Source of the DNA: Labia minor
Lineage: Eukaryota > Arthropoda > Insecta > Dermaptera > Spongiphoridae
Direction of reading: 5' to 3'
Assembly (NCBI GenBank): GCA_963082975.1
Contig: OY720350.1
Span: 9,939,488 to 10,003,487 of the forward strand
Length of the DNA stretch: 64,000 nucleotides
Shown here: positions 11,101-25,100 of the stretch, piece by piece
Position numbering within the stretch: position 1 is the stretch's first letter
Layout of the letters: each line of letters opens with the position of its first letter
Program-made: the position numbers and the translations under genes
Notes under the pieces: generated by a model
Seen by the model: the letters and a program-made list of their open reading frames with translations, nothing else
What the model was told of the DNA's origin: nothing
The model's database searches: none

Positions 11101-14100
11101 TAAGTAAATATACCAAATTTTATCAAAATCGGTTGAGCTGTTCAAGCACGTCTATACGGACACACAATGGACAGATGGACGGACAGACATCATGTTAAAA
11201 ATACTTTTTTCTGTTAACAAAATGCATGATTCGTGAAGATATGTAAAAATCTCCACATGTGAAATTATGTGTATAAACAATACCTTCCCTCGTCGGTCGG
11301 TAAAAAAATGTTTTTTTTCAATGAATATATCTTATAGAAAAGTCTTTGTAAGTAATATAATAATTAAAATTACTTATATATAAGTACATTTAAAATATAA
11401 AAAATTATTATTGGCAATTTATATATATATTCTAAATGTGTATATTTTAAATTCAAGTCTCTTCCAGTTCCCCTCCCCCCACTTCAGGCTTCTCACCACC
11501 AACAACATCATTCATTTGGTTTATACTAATAATAACATAATATATTATAATAAATTGTATTTAAAGATACTTATATCTTAATAGAAACTAATAAATAGAA
11601 TATAAAACCTTTGAGGAATAAAATAAAGATCATTATATTTTGATTTCATTAAAATTCAATTTTGAATTTTAGAGACATAATATTTTTATATACTCTTGGA
11701 AATTATTTATATTATTATTACCAAAAAAAAATAAAATCAACATAAATTTTATCGTTATTATTTTTTTTTAATATAAAGTAAAATTTTATTATTGTTATAA
11801 TCCGATCGTAAAATAATATTAAGTTGACACCTTTACTATCGATAGTTAGTTTCTTGATTGATTAATATCGACATTTTTTTTTTTTTTTTTTTTTTAATTT
11901 TATTTTTATGTTTCTCTAGTCCAAACAAATGAAGTATGGATAGAGCATAAGGTGCAAAAGTGTATTCGAATGTCATTAATCAAAATCGCACTTCGGTTCA
12001 AAGCAATAAATGGAAAGTAACGGGTTGAATGTCTTACGAAACAGATGGTTGCTTAGGAAAAATGAGTTGATTGTATAGAATTCTAATTGAAATGGTGGGG
12101 AAACAGACCCGCATCCTTTTCACACAAATAAATTTCTAATAAATTAATATTTACATAGGAAAAAAAAAAAAATATATATTGACACTGACAAGACAATGAA
12201 TGCCTTATGGAATTACAATATAAAATTAAAATGTCTACTTTTTTTCCAATATTTTTATATTTATAAATGATTACCATAAAAATTGATAAGTATTATAATA
12301 TCCTAAAATAAGGTTTATTTATTTAGTTATTAATTTTTCTTTTCATTTACATTTAATATTATTTATGTCTATTAAAATATCATATACTAAATTATTTATT
12401 TATAATATATATAATATTCGTTTATTTTATTGATCCTAGTTTGATTTATGTAATTTAATCGTCAAATATTAATAAAATTATATCATTGATTGTATGGTTA
12501 ATTTGGATTCAATTTGAACACAAATTTATCGATTTAGAACGCAAGGATTTATTATTATTATTTATTTAGCCAACCAGTTATTTTATTATATTTATATATA
12601 AACATAGAAATTTTGTTATTTTCAATAATTTTTTTTTTATTAATTAAATAATGTAATATTACAATATACAATAATATTTCTATTTGTATATGTGATTAGG
12701 TTAATAAAAACACTTGATATCGTTTCAAATGAAATAAGTTGACCTGTGGCCAGGCACATAACCGACCGACGGTTTGAAATAAATTAATTTCCAGCTACAG
12801 AAACAATTTCAAATAATTTAAATGTATCTATTAATGCAATAAAAAAATAGATAGGGATATAACATAAATATTTTTAATTTGATTTTATTTATAATATATA
12901 AAGAGGAGCAGGCTTTGACGTCGTGAAGGGCTGAGTGACGTCATATAATTTAAAATTAAGTAAAACTAATAAAGATGATTTTCCCGAGGATAAAACCAAT
13001 ACAAAGTGCATGATTCGTGGAGATATGTAAAAAATCTCCTCATGTGAAATTTAGTGTGAAAATAACCCTTCCCTTCCTATCGTCGATCGCTAATACTACC
13101 ACTTCCGGTTTCCGGATATACACCAAAAGTTGATCAATTCATCATACTGATGCATTAATTATACTAATATACCTAATTTTATCAAAATCCATTGAGCCGT
13201 TCAAGCTGTACACATTAATTTTTTTTCTATCTAGTTTATTGTTTTTTATATTAAATGACTAAATATATAAAATGAGAAAAACTTAAAAAAAAATAATTTA
13301 AATTATAATTATGTATAAATCGATAGTTAAATAAATGTTTGTGATATTTATAAAGATTGACTTTGACTGATAGAGAAAGAAAGAGATATGAAGATAATTG
13401 AAGAAAAATCAAATACAAACATATTACTAACTTCAATAAGCGGGAGTGTCCTCCCCTAGACTTTCCCGCATATAAATAGGTATAAAGAGTTGTGAATGAA
13501 TATTTAGAATGTAATAAAGTGCTACTTCCGGTTAACTGATATTTTAAATGTAAAAAAAAACAGATATGGATATAATATAAATATTTTTAATTTTATTTTA
13601 TTTACATTATATAAGGGCTGGCTGTGACGTCATGAAGTGCTGGGTGACGTCATATAATTTTAAATTAAGAAAAAACTAATGAAGATGATTTTTCTCGAGG
13701 ATAAAACCAATACAAAGTGCATAACACGTGGAGATATGTCGTCACGTGAAATTTGATAAGAAAATAACCCTTCACTTCCTCTCTTCGATCGGCAATTCTA
13801 GCACTTCCGGTTTCCGGATTTGCACTAAAAGTTGATCAATTCATCCTACTGATGTATTAAGTAAATATACCAAATTTCATCAAAATCCGTTGAGCCGTTC
13901 AGGCTGTATACATCTATACGGACGTACGGACAGACGGACGGACGGACGGACAGACATTACTTTTACAAATACTTTTTTCTGTTAAGAAAATGCATGATTC
14001 GTGGAGATATGTACCTAAAAATATCCATAGGTGAAATTTGGTGTGAAAACAATACCTCCCTTACTATCGTCGGTCGGTAAAAAAGAAACGCTACTTGTAT

Positions 14101-14378
14101 AGGTAAAATGCCACTTTCGGTAGTCAGATCATGATGAAATTTGGTATCTCAATTTTTTTCATATTTTTAAATCTATATACAAAATATGAAGCAAATATCT
14201 CGAAGCAAACTGGTACTTTACTTGAAAGGTAAACGCAACCAGTGTAGGTAAAGTACCACTTCCGGTTAACCGATTTTGACGAAATTTTGATAGAAATCTA
14301 CAAACTGTGAATAATATCGGTGTACCAAATTTCAAAGTCCTAGCTTGATTAGTTTTTGAGTAAATTTGCTTACAGACA

Positions 14379-14409
<31 letters not shown>

Positions 14410-17400
14410 CATACATACATACATACATACACACACACAGACATAATTCGAAAAATGGTATTTTCCGACTCAGGGAGGTCTAAAACGTCAAGATCTATCG
14501 AAATCTCGAAGTCGAAATTTTTGACGATTCCAATACTTCCCTTATACGAAGTATGCGGGAAAGTAAAAATAGGATTATTTATGTACTTTCTTAAGTTTAG
14601 CTCTGCTTGCGATAATATCTATAAATAAATGCCTATACGTAGGTATGTCTGTTTTTGCTAAGGGTTAAAGGGGCCTAGCCTTACAAAGTCCCTCCTAAAG
14701 GTTTACTGACCTTTTTTCCAGCACTGTCATTAAATAAAAAAATGTTGCCAACGTCGTAAAGATGTAATATACTAATTTTAATAAAAAATGGCTACTTAAG
14801 ACAAACAGCATTAAGACATAAAACGAACTAGAAGAAATATTCGTGAACGTTATCTCGAGGATCTTGCAGTAGAATGCCATTCTTTCTAATGATATTTTTT
14901 GATGGGCAACCATCTAACTCTTCATCCTCTTCCTTTTCTGTCCTTTTCCTTTTTTATTTCTTAGCCAACTTTATACATACTGAATATAATGATCATATTA
15001 ATAATAAATTCTGATTGATTCGTTAAAGTATTTAATCAAATTGTCCACGAATAGAAATATGATGTGTGAATAGAAATGTGACATTCCATTATTATTTATT
15101 AATTTTAAAATAAATATTCAAATTAAAAAAAAAAAAAAATTAAGTTTTTTTTTTCTTCTAACGAAATATCATCTGAAAAAAATACCATCGTTTATATTTT
15201 TTTAAAGACTGAAACTGAAGGAGAGGAGGACAGAACGGAGGTGAAAGGGAAGGTGGCTTCGTTTGTCACTGTCTTGGCTCAGGCAAATTAAAGACACTAT
15301 AAAAATTAAACCTTTAAAGAGAATTATTTCTTTTGATAAAATGAGTGAGATAGGGCACCTGGGAGAAAAATTAGGAACAATTGGATAAACCGGCGAAGAT
15401 GAAGACCTCTACATTTGATCGATGGATAATTAAATGATTTTTGACATCGAAAGATTAAAATAAAAAATATCTATGATATTGACACAGCTAAGAAAGATAA
15501 CGTCAAAGAGAAAAATCAAAAAGAATCAAGAAAGAAATCATTTATTTATTCATTCATTTCCTTCTTATATAAGCTTTATATAAGTGGCTAATGAGAAAAT
15601 AAACAAAATTTTAATTAAAAATAAATTAAGTGCGATTTTTAAAAGACAATAAATGAACTATTATTATCTCTTTATTATAAGAATGTAGAAAATAAATATT
15701 TTATTGATTTAAAAAAAAACAAAAAAACAAAGTTAAAATAAATAAATAAGGGAAAGGAGGTGGCTTGGCCGAGAGTGTAGCGTGGCAATCTTCTACACAA
15801 GAAGTCGGGGTTCGATTCTAATCAAGAACGGATTTTTCTAATAAATTCAATTCAACATCAGCTGCCTCCGGCTCCAGGAACTGACAAGCCCTGGTTCTAT
15901 ACAACCCTGCACCAGCAGGACTACCTCAAAAACGAGCAACCATAAGCAACAATGGATCGTGATGAGAATAACTCCAGGTGGTACCCAATTCACCCGTCAC
16001 CTGGAGGATCCGGATCTTCACGAGCACTCAAAAAGAAGAATAAAAGTGAACACCTAAAAAGAACATTCATATATGGGCACACTTAACATCAATACCCTTG
16101 TATATGGGAGCTTTGCGTGATCCTAGATGGTCCAGACGCAAATAATGATAATAATAAATAAGGGAATAATTTTAGAAAAAGAAAAAACAAAAAATTTAAT
16201 TGTGTCTACATTCAACTCATTTTAATACTTGATAGTATTATAATTTAAATTAAAACCCCCATTAACGCTCTGTTCATTATTTTTGAATTTATGATAATGA
16301 TATGTGAGCAAAAGACATTTGAACATAAAAATCCAAATCTGGTGATGGCATATTTTAATTACAACGGCAAATAAGAAATTTAATGTAAAGAACACATTTT
16401 GATATAATTCTTGACTTTAATTATAATTACTTAAAATTTTATATACACATAAAAATAACAATTCAATTATAATCTTAAATGCATGTGTATAAAAAGATTA
16501 AAATCTAAATATAAATAAAAAATTTTAAAAATACGGGTAATTATTTATTTATTTATTTTTTATTATTATTTTGTATTGAATTTATGTATTTAAATATTCT
16601 TTATCATAAATTTTAGTAAAATTTTGTCAAAAATTATGATGAACTTACCAGCAAAGAAAAGTCTTGGAGGTGGTCCAGGTTTGGCTGAATTGGTTGCAGG
16701 TGGTGTTCCTGGAGGATTTATGGGTGGAGTGGCAGGTTGAGGGGCAACAGGCGCCGCTAAGATATCATAATCATTTCCACTGGAGCCAACAGCAACAAAA
16801 GAGTATGATCCACGAGACCAGGGGTCAGCTCTCCATCGAGTCACTACGGTTTCTTTTGGCTAAAATGACAAATAAAAATGTTTTTACTAAAAGATAATAA
16901 TATTTTTTTATGTTCTAGAAAATGGAATAACGATAAAAAATATTAATCTATCCTTCAATATGGATGTAATTAAGACTAGAACAATCCCACCCCCCCCCCA
17001 AAAAAAAAAACAAACAAAGAAGTAAAGTATATAAATGATTTGATTATTTTTGAAAGAATGCATAATATTAAAAATCTTGAGACAAAAAGTATATCTTTTA
17101 CAATATGAAATGATTCTAGAATTATTCTACTGCTTTGTTTTTGAAAAATATCAATAATATTAAATTTTAATTATTAAAATGAATATAATATTCTTTTAAT
17201 GTTTTTAATTTTTATTCTTTTATTCTTTTTAATGTTCTTTTTTGAAAACTTTTAAAAAGAAATTTGATTCAGTCTATTTATTTATTTCACACTGAAGGTC
17301 AATTATATATTTTTACTATCTCATCAGAGATAGTATTGCGATCACGAAAATTTTCAATGTCGAGATTTTGATGTTTTTATACGTTTTGAAGGTCCCTGAG

Positions 17401-19857
17401 TCATTTTCACTAAGTTTGAGAAAAATGTCTGTTTATGCGTATATGTGTGGGGGTGTATGTAGACAAGATTACTCGAAAACAATTTGAGCTAGAATAACGA
17501 AATTTGGTATACGAGCATTATTCGAAATTCGTAGTTTTCTATCAACTTTTGAGAAATGTAGCTCATACGGAACAGGGTCATTATCTACGAACTTTTCTTT
17601 TTTTTCCCTCTTTAGTGACCGTAAAAATAAAGATATATATTTGATAGTTTTGCACATTATTAAAAATTGTATAAAACTGCTATATATAGAATTTCAGCTT
17701 GATTGAATCGCTGAAAGTACCGGAATTAATTTTTTAACACTGCAAATCACGCGCCAACACGTGACATGGTGCCATCAACTAAGAGCCAAACACGCGCTGG
17801 TTCAATAATTATTATTTATTAATTTTAAATTATAATTTAATTAACTAAATTGAATTTAAATATAATATATATTATTAAATCCAATTCAAATTGCGAGATA
17901 GTCGAGTGGAGACACTCCAGCTTATTTTAATTTATTTTTTTGGCTTTTTCGGAATATATCTCCATTTAGCCAGCTTTCTCAGATTTGTTTATTATTTTTA
18001 TTTTTATTTATATTTATATATCGATGCACTCGGCGAGGTTTGAACCTTTGACACCACGTCACGTAAATTCATAGATAATATAAAAATGGTGATTTAAACA
18101 AAACTAAATGTGATAAATTGTAACAGAGCAATGACTGTTTCTTAAATTATAAGTATGATTTCAAATAATAAAGTTATTAAATTTCTTAATTTTAAATTTG
18201 TAAAATTAATTCTCTAAAAGTGAATATAATATAAAGTGAAAAAGTAGTTCCCACTATTATTACTCTATTCTACATAATCTATAAATTTCTACATTATTAT
18301 TAAAAAGATAAGATATTTAGATTTTTTCTTAACATATCAATTTATGTTTTTAAATCAATTGACATACAAATCTCTTAAAAAGACATTTTATAATACATAT
18401 TATACGAGTAAAATATTTGTTCAAATAATTTAGTTAATAATTATATATTAATTTTAATTTTGTTTTTTACTTTTATGTGAATGTTTAACTTGAAAAATAA
18501 ATCTTTATTAACCCAATGATTATCAATATATATTGACTTTAAATCAATAAAAATAAATATTAATCATTCAAATATAATTGAAATTATATGATTAATTGAT
18601 TATTAAGATTGAATAAATCATCTAGCCATCTATATAGATATATATATATATATTATGTAGTCAGAATTAAGATTTAATATTTATCTATTGATATTGTTAT
18701 TATATATATATATATATTTATATATTAGAGTTGATTAAGTTTCATACATTGAAATACGAGGGCAATTCACAAAGTAGGTTACGTTTTGGCATTAAGACAA
18801 AACTAGTACAGGAAAATGTTTTTTATTATATACATTTGAAAGAGCAACTAAAATACTATTTTTCTACATAATTGCCAAAATAGTGATGACATTTATCGAA
18901 GCGATGAACGAGCTTCGAAATTCCTTCCTCACAGAATTCCGCCGCCTGAGCGTGGTACCCACCTGGAAAACTGAAGGAAAGTTCGGTTATAATGAAACGA
19001 CGGTGAAAAAGAAAAATCAATGAAAGATCAATGAAAAAATTAGAGGAAACCGTCGTTTCACCATTTACCGAACTTTCCTTCAGTTTTCCGCAAATTTCAC
19101 GCACTTTATTGTATGAAATTGTTTCTCAAAAGTTAGGCTACCATAAGTTTTGTGCCAGGTGGGTACCATACTCAGGCGGCGGATTTCTATGGGGAAGGAA
19201 TTTGGAAGCTATTTCATTAACCTACTTTGTGAATTGCCCTCGTAAAATAAACTGGAGAATTGTGATTATTTTTATCATTCATTCTTAATTACTTCTAATA
19301 TCTAAATTGTAGAAATTTAAATAAATTATTTTAATATTATATATATATATTATATGTACATTCTTTAGAAAGAAGGTATTACCCAATTAACATTTTGGGA
19401 ATTTATTCAAAGGCCAATCTCAACTTCTTTAGCTTGCCAATTTATTTTTAATGATAGGACTCTGGAATATTCATCATTTGACTTGGCTATTCGCAAGTCT
19501 TTTATCGAATTGGAATGTTTAAATACAGGTTATATTAAGCTTTTCATTGGTTTTTGTGAAAAGAAAAAGAAGAAAAAAAAAAAAAATACGAACGCCAGAG
19601 ACCACTTGTGGGTGAGTGCCTTCGGGAACCCAATCAAAAATTAAACTTTCCCGATGCGGTTTTGATTCTATCCATGCGCCAGCGAGCAAAGTAGATTTGG
19701 ACAGATAAAAATGGAAAAATAAAGAGTCATTTCCGTTTTTGTGAGGTCGGTTTCTTCCACTTGGACTTGGTAGATTGTTTAGCAATGAAAAGCAAACAAC
19801 CGATCTCGAAACCTATCATTAGTGAGATCCAATTAGTGTTCCTAGAATACGAATTGG

Positions 19858-19897
<40 letters not shown>

Positions 19898-22077
19898 TTA
19901 TGATTAAATCATAACCGCAAAAAAGATTTTGTCGGTTACATCAAATAATAAATAAATACTGGAATTGATATTTCATCTTTTCAGAGTATAATAAATAATA
20001 AATCATTAACAACTCCTACATGAATTAGTATAATATTCAAAAGAAGATTCTAAACAAGAATTAAACACTTTTATTTATTTCTACTTCAAATTTATATATA
20101 CATACTGGAATATCTAACTAATTTAATTATTTTTTTTAAAATACTAAATAAATGTGTATTATCCAAAAAGAAATATCACAAGATTAATTTTCTCTTTTGA
20201 TCAAAAATAAATAATAATAATAATAATAATAATAATATTTATTTGGTATTTAAAAAAAAAATTAATACTTACATTAAATATTAATTTTTTGAGGTTTTAT
20301 ATTTTCCACCTCCTTACTACCGCAGCAATGTATATCATTTTAAATATTTTCATTAAAATAAAGTATTCATGAAAATATCCTTACGATAAAATACTTTAGA
20401 AAATATTTTAAGTATCTACTAACAAGTTTTACGTTTCGAAAGCAATATAACTTTAAAAGAGAAGAAAAATATTTCGGCAGTTTATAAACCTTAGATAGGA
20501 TTAAATTAAGAAGATTATAGTTCGTATTTTAATAACATTTTATATTATAGCTAATAAGTATTACAATAATTTCATATATTTATTTATATAACATATTAAA
20601 AAATAATAATTTTTATTGATTTTCTTTTTATTCTCAATTTATATACTTAATTTATGTACGAGGGGAGCTCAATAAGACCGTGCCGTGACTTTTTAAATTC
20701 CTAAATGAATTAGCAACACTGATCTTGTCAGCAGACAACTACCAAAATTTGAACCAGCTGGGTATTTTAGTTTTTGTTTGACATCCAATAATAGCAGACT
20801 ACTTCGTGATTTGAGAAGAAAATGGAAAAAGTGAATTGCATGTGCTCATTAAACAATATTTTTTGCGAAACAAACCATCATTATAACCAAATTTTTTATC
20901 TGTTTTAATGAAACGTGGATGAAACGTGGATCTTCCACAACACACCAGTGTCAAATAGTGGGTGAATTCGACGAGGTCCTCAACAAATCTTATTTTTTGG
21001 AAGGGATTAAAAAATTGGAGAATTGTTGGACAAAGTGTATCGAGCTCAAAGGAGACTTCATTGAAAAAAAAAAAAATTTTCTATCCAAAAACCTGTGTTT
21101 CATTAAAAAGGCTCTGACTTATTGACCTGACCTCGTATAAGTATCCTACATGTATTTTATATAATCCAGGCTGGATGATTATTGGGCATGATTAGTAAAT
21201 AATAATTTACCTAAATATTCATATATCTATGAGTATATAAAAACAAATGAAAAAAAAAATGATCAGAAGATGAGGAAGATATTTTTTTACTATTCTATTG
21301 GTTGTGTTGGTTGAAAAAATCGAAATTTAGATTCTTTACTTTTTCGATGGTTACTTTTTCATAAGATGGTTATCTCTTTTTTTATTTGAAAAAAAAATTT
21401 GCCTTTGCAAATGATAGCAATTGGATATATTCGTCGATATAGTCAATTTTATATTTTTTTTTCTTTCGTCTGTAATTAGAATGCACTTGTTCGTTCGCAG
21501 TATGTTTCCAGATAGCTTGTTAGAAATTGCCGCAGCTGCATTTCTCCCAAACTGTGTCTACATAGAAAACTTTTTAAAATTATACCCTATCGTTTCAAGG
21601 GTTATTTTTTTTCTCGCTCGTTGTTCACATGATTCTAATTATCATCCTTGTTCCAATGATATATTTTTTTTTCTTACGTGGCCCTTTCTTTCAACATTTG
21701 TGTCTTGTTACTTCAAGCACCTCCTTTTATCCCCAAACACAAATTATCATCATCATCATCATCATCATTATCATCAACGGGGCTTTTTTTCTTCTTCTTC
21801 ACCAAGGAAACGCTATTTGTTCAATTAATTGAGTATTATAAGCTTTAAACTAGAGAGATTAATCTCAATGAACATGTTGGAATTCGATTTTTAGGCAAAA
21901 CGAATTAACAAGTTGTTGCCGCCGCGAGTGGATCCTCCTGCCTGCCTCAATCGGGGAAAATTAATCTAGTTTCGGCCCTCTCGTTGGCTTTGACGTGACT
22001 GGAAATATATCCAGAAATTCCAATATTGAATTAACTTAACATGTTTTTTTTTTATTTTTTATTTTATTATTTTTTAT

Positions 22078-22110
<33 letters not shown>

Positions 22111-25100
22111 ATATATTTTTAATGTCGATATTTTAGTGCCTTGAGTTGATGATTTTGAGTTGAGTGTTTTTTTTTTTTTTTTTTTTTTTTGTTAAGACCA
22201 AAACGTGAATTGATTTTTTTTCAAGTTTAGAAGGGTAACTACTTTTCACCACATCAATCAACAATTTTTAATGTCCAAGAAAAAAAAAATTGTTTTTTTT
22301 TTCATTATTTCTTGTTACCACAATTAGAGAGAGCCCCTCAAAATTGTTTTTTTTACTATAATTTAAAAATCCAAAACTTTTAAAATAATATAACTAATAA
22401 ATAAATAGAAAGTTTGAACTCTTGAAAAAAAGAAGGGATTGCAAATTTGACATTTATTACTTATAAACTTACAACTTCTTGAGGAAGATAGGTGTTTTTT
22501 TTTTTATCATAAACCCATCCATCCATTTCTCCATAGAATTCTAAAATGACTAGCCAAAATTAAATACATCATTTAACTGTTAAAATTTTGATAGATCAAT
22601 ATTATAGATATCCAGAAATATTAATAGAAACTAAGAAAGAAACAATATTTAATCAAGTAATTTATTACAAATGTAAATATCTTCAATTACTTATTTCTCA
22701 CAAAATTTAAAACATTTCCAATTTAGATCAAGAAAATTTTATTTGTAAAAATATATATTTATATTTTCGAGATGAGTTTAAAGCGAGGTTACAATCGGGA
22801 AACGCCTGTTATCATGCAATAAAGGGGCTTATCGCGTCAAAATTATTATCAAAAAGGATAACACTTAAAATATATAAAACAATTATTTTAACGGTTGTAT
22901 TATATGGGTGTGAGGCATGGTCTATGACCTTAGTTGACAAGAGTAGATTCAGAGTATTTGAAGTTAGGATTCTGCGAAGCATTTATGGGCCAAAGAAAGA
23001 TAAGGTCACTGGAATTAACGAGGAATTGCATGACCTCTATACATCGCAACATATAGTTAGAATTATAAAATCGAGAAGGTTGCGATGGGCGGAGCACGTG
23101 GCTAGAATGGGAGAGGAAAGAATGGTGAAAAATATATTGATAAGGAGACCGAGTGGGAAACGTCCACTTGGAAGACCAAGGATCTGGTGAGTGGACAATA
23201 TAGGAAGGGACGTGAGAGAGGCGAGATAGGATAGGGACTGGAGCGTTGTGGCTGAGAATAGGAATACTTGGAGTGGTGTGGTTGCTGCGTCCAAGAACTT
23301 TCGAGTTCCGTAGAGCCACAGAAATAGATATAGATATTTATAGATATATTTACTTAAATTCTTTTAAATTTTTCTTGTTGTTGTGACGAGCAGAACTTAA
23401 AAGTCCAACTCTCCTTATAATGTCTACACCCCCTCTCATCTCTTTCATTATATATTCTGCCTACCACATTTACAATAAACAATTTTCTACAAATTAGAAA
23501 ATAACTCATTTTGTTTTGTTTCACTAACGAAAATAATTATTTTTATTTAAATTTCAGACAATGTGATAAAGGTAAGTGATATTTATTTTTGTTTGCATTA
23601 ATTTATCATAAATACTATGAATCATCATTAAGAAAAGAAGGTGAATTATGTCCTTGAAAAATCCCAATGACTTTTAAACTGAAATAAAAAAAAACAATAT
23701 ATGATTACTTAGTTTGATACCCTGTGATAAATAGTAAAATTGAAATCAATCTGTGATAACAATCGTTTGATATTATCCAGGATATAGGCCATTATTTCTG
23801 GTCATTCTTTTAAAATTGATGAAGGGTTTTTAACCCTTTCATTTTTTTTTTCTCAGATAATAGAAAGAAAGAGAAAGATAAAGGAAGATTAACATCGCGT
23901 TGATTATAACCTGTATCTTGACAAGATAATTAACGCCCTTCTTGTTATTATAGCAAATAAATAAATATTGGTTTTAATTTACATAATAGAGATTGTCCTG
24001 AAATAATAGTTTCAATGCCTGAAGGCTTTTGGACACATCCATAGAAACAATATATTTGTTTATTAATCATCGATATTATTATATATTAAGCGAGTCATAA
24101 ATTCTTAAATTTTCTGATCGAATTGATTTTTTTTTTGTTTTTGTTTTTTATTGTTTTTGATTCATAAGCATAAATTATAACTTCATCGAAGGTTAACCCA
24201 TTTTTGGTAGATTTTAAATAAAACTAATAATTAGATACACTCCCGAGGGAATTGTGTTTAATTAAATTAATAAATTGAAATTCAATTAAAAATTTATTTA
24301 AATAACCTATCGAGAAACCTGTTCAGGTCTGTTTGTCCGTTTGTGGACCCGCATCTTTTGTTTACCTATTCAGAAAATTCCATCATAAATAATTCTCAAT
24401 GATAATTGAGAAACAAACAACGAACAAATAATGAATTTGAAATAAATATATATAAATTATAATACATATTATAAATCTGAAAAAAAAGTAAAAATAAAAT
24501 TAATTTACAAGTAATTGTAAATTTGCAAATTTTTCGGACAAATTATTTATTATAGTAAATCAATTTGATATTCAAATATAAAAACCGCTTTTTACCGACC
24601 GATGATAGTAAGAGAGGTATTGTTTTCACACCAAATTTCACATGTGGAGATTTTTTAACAGAAAAAAGTATTTTTAGCATGATGTCTGTCCGTCTGTCCA
24701 TTGTGTGTCTGTATATGTGTACAGCTTGAACGGCTCATCGGATTTTGATGAAATTTGGTGTATTTACTTAATGCATCAGTATAATGAATTGATCAATTTT
24801 TGGTGTATATCCGGAAACCGGAAGTGTTAGTATTAGCGATCGACGATAGGAAAGAAAGGGGTATTTTCACACCAAATTTCACACGAGGAGATTTTTTTAC
24901 ATATCTCCACGAATCATGCACTTTGTATTGGTTTTATCCTTGGGAAAAATCATCTTCATTAGTTTTTTCTTAATTTTAAATTATATGACGTCACCCAGCC
25001 CTTCATGACGTCACAGTCAGCTCCTACTTATATATTATAAATAAAATAAAATTAAAAATATTTTTGTTACATCCATATCTGTTTTTTTTTTATTATATTC

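Larger units (their letters stand above)
13437..14569 (+). mobile_element. Family C Helentron-like element, interrupted by family A copy
   Basis: 5' end aagcGGGAGTGTCCTCCC forms a small hairpin and is followed by subterminal ACTTTCCCGCATA (13460-13472). Its exact inverse TATGCGGGAAAGT is at 14552-14564, just before a terminal gtaaaaa. An internal TACA microsatellite lies at about 14380-14427. The block ctacttccggttaac-gat is repeated in the body. Family A sequence at about 13551-14082 appears to be inserted within it. Confidence 0.65.
8109..16648 (-). other. LSD1 last intron, unassigned DNA
   Basis: An 8.5-kb intron. After removing a SINE, a TIR element, a LINE fragment and families A and C, the remaining blocks (8455-9393, 9656-10731, 11308-12734, 14570-15740, 16167-16648) are AT-rich and show no gene. 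A 102-codon minus-strand ORF at 8685-8993 has no recognisable domain and is probably chance. Slightly GC-richer patches occur at 8810-8980, 10140-10370 and 15190-15420. Confidence 0.6.

Noticed and set aside
14380-14440. CRISPR-like short repeats
   Set aside because: A simple TACA microsatellite without spacers, in a eukaryotic repeat.
15755-15840. Functional tRNA-Leu/Ser gene
   Set aside because: Has A and B boxes, but it is the head of a 398-bp SINE with a target duplication and lacks a clean cloverleaf.
21421-21828. 135-codon plus-strand ORF with a histidine run
   Set aside because: The His run is a CAT microsatellite, the rest is T-rich (Phe/Ser/Leu) and no domain or splice context supports it.
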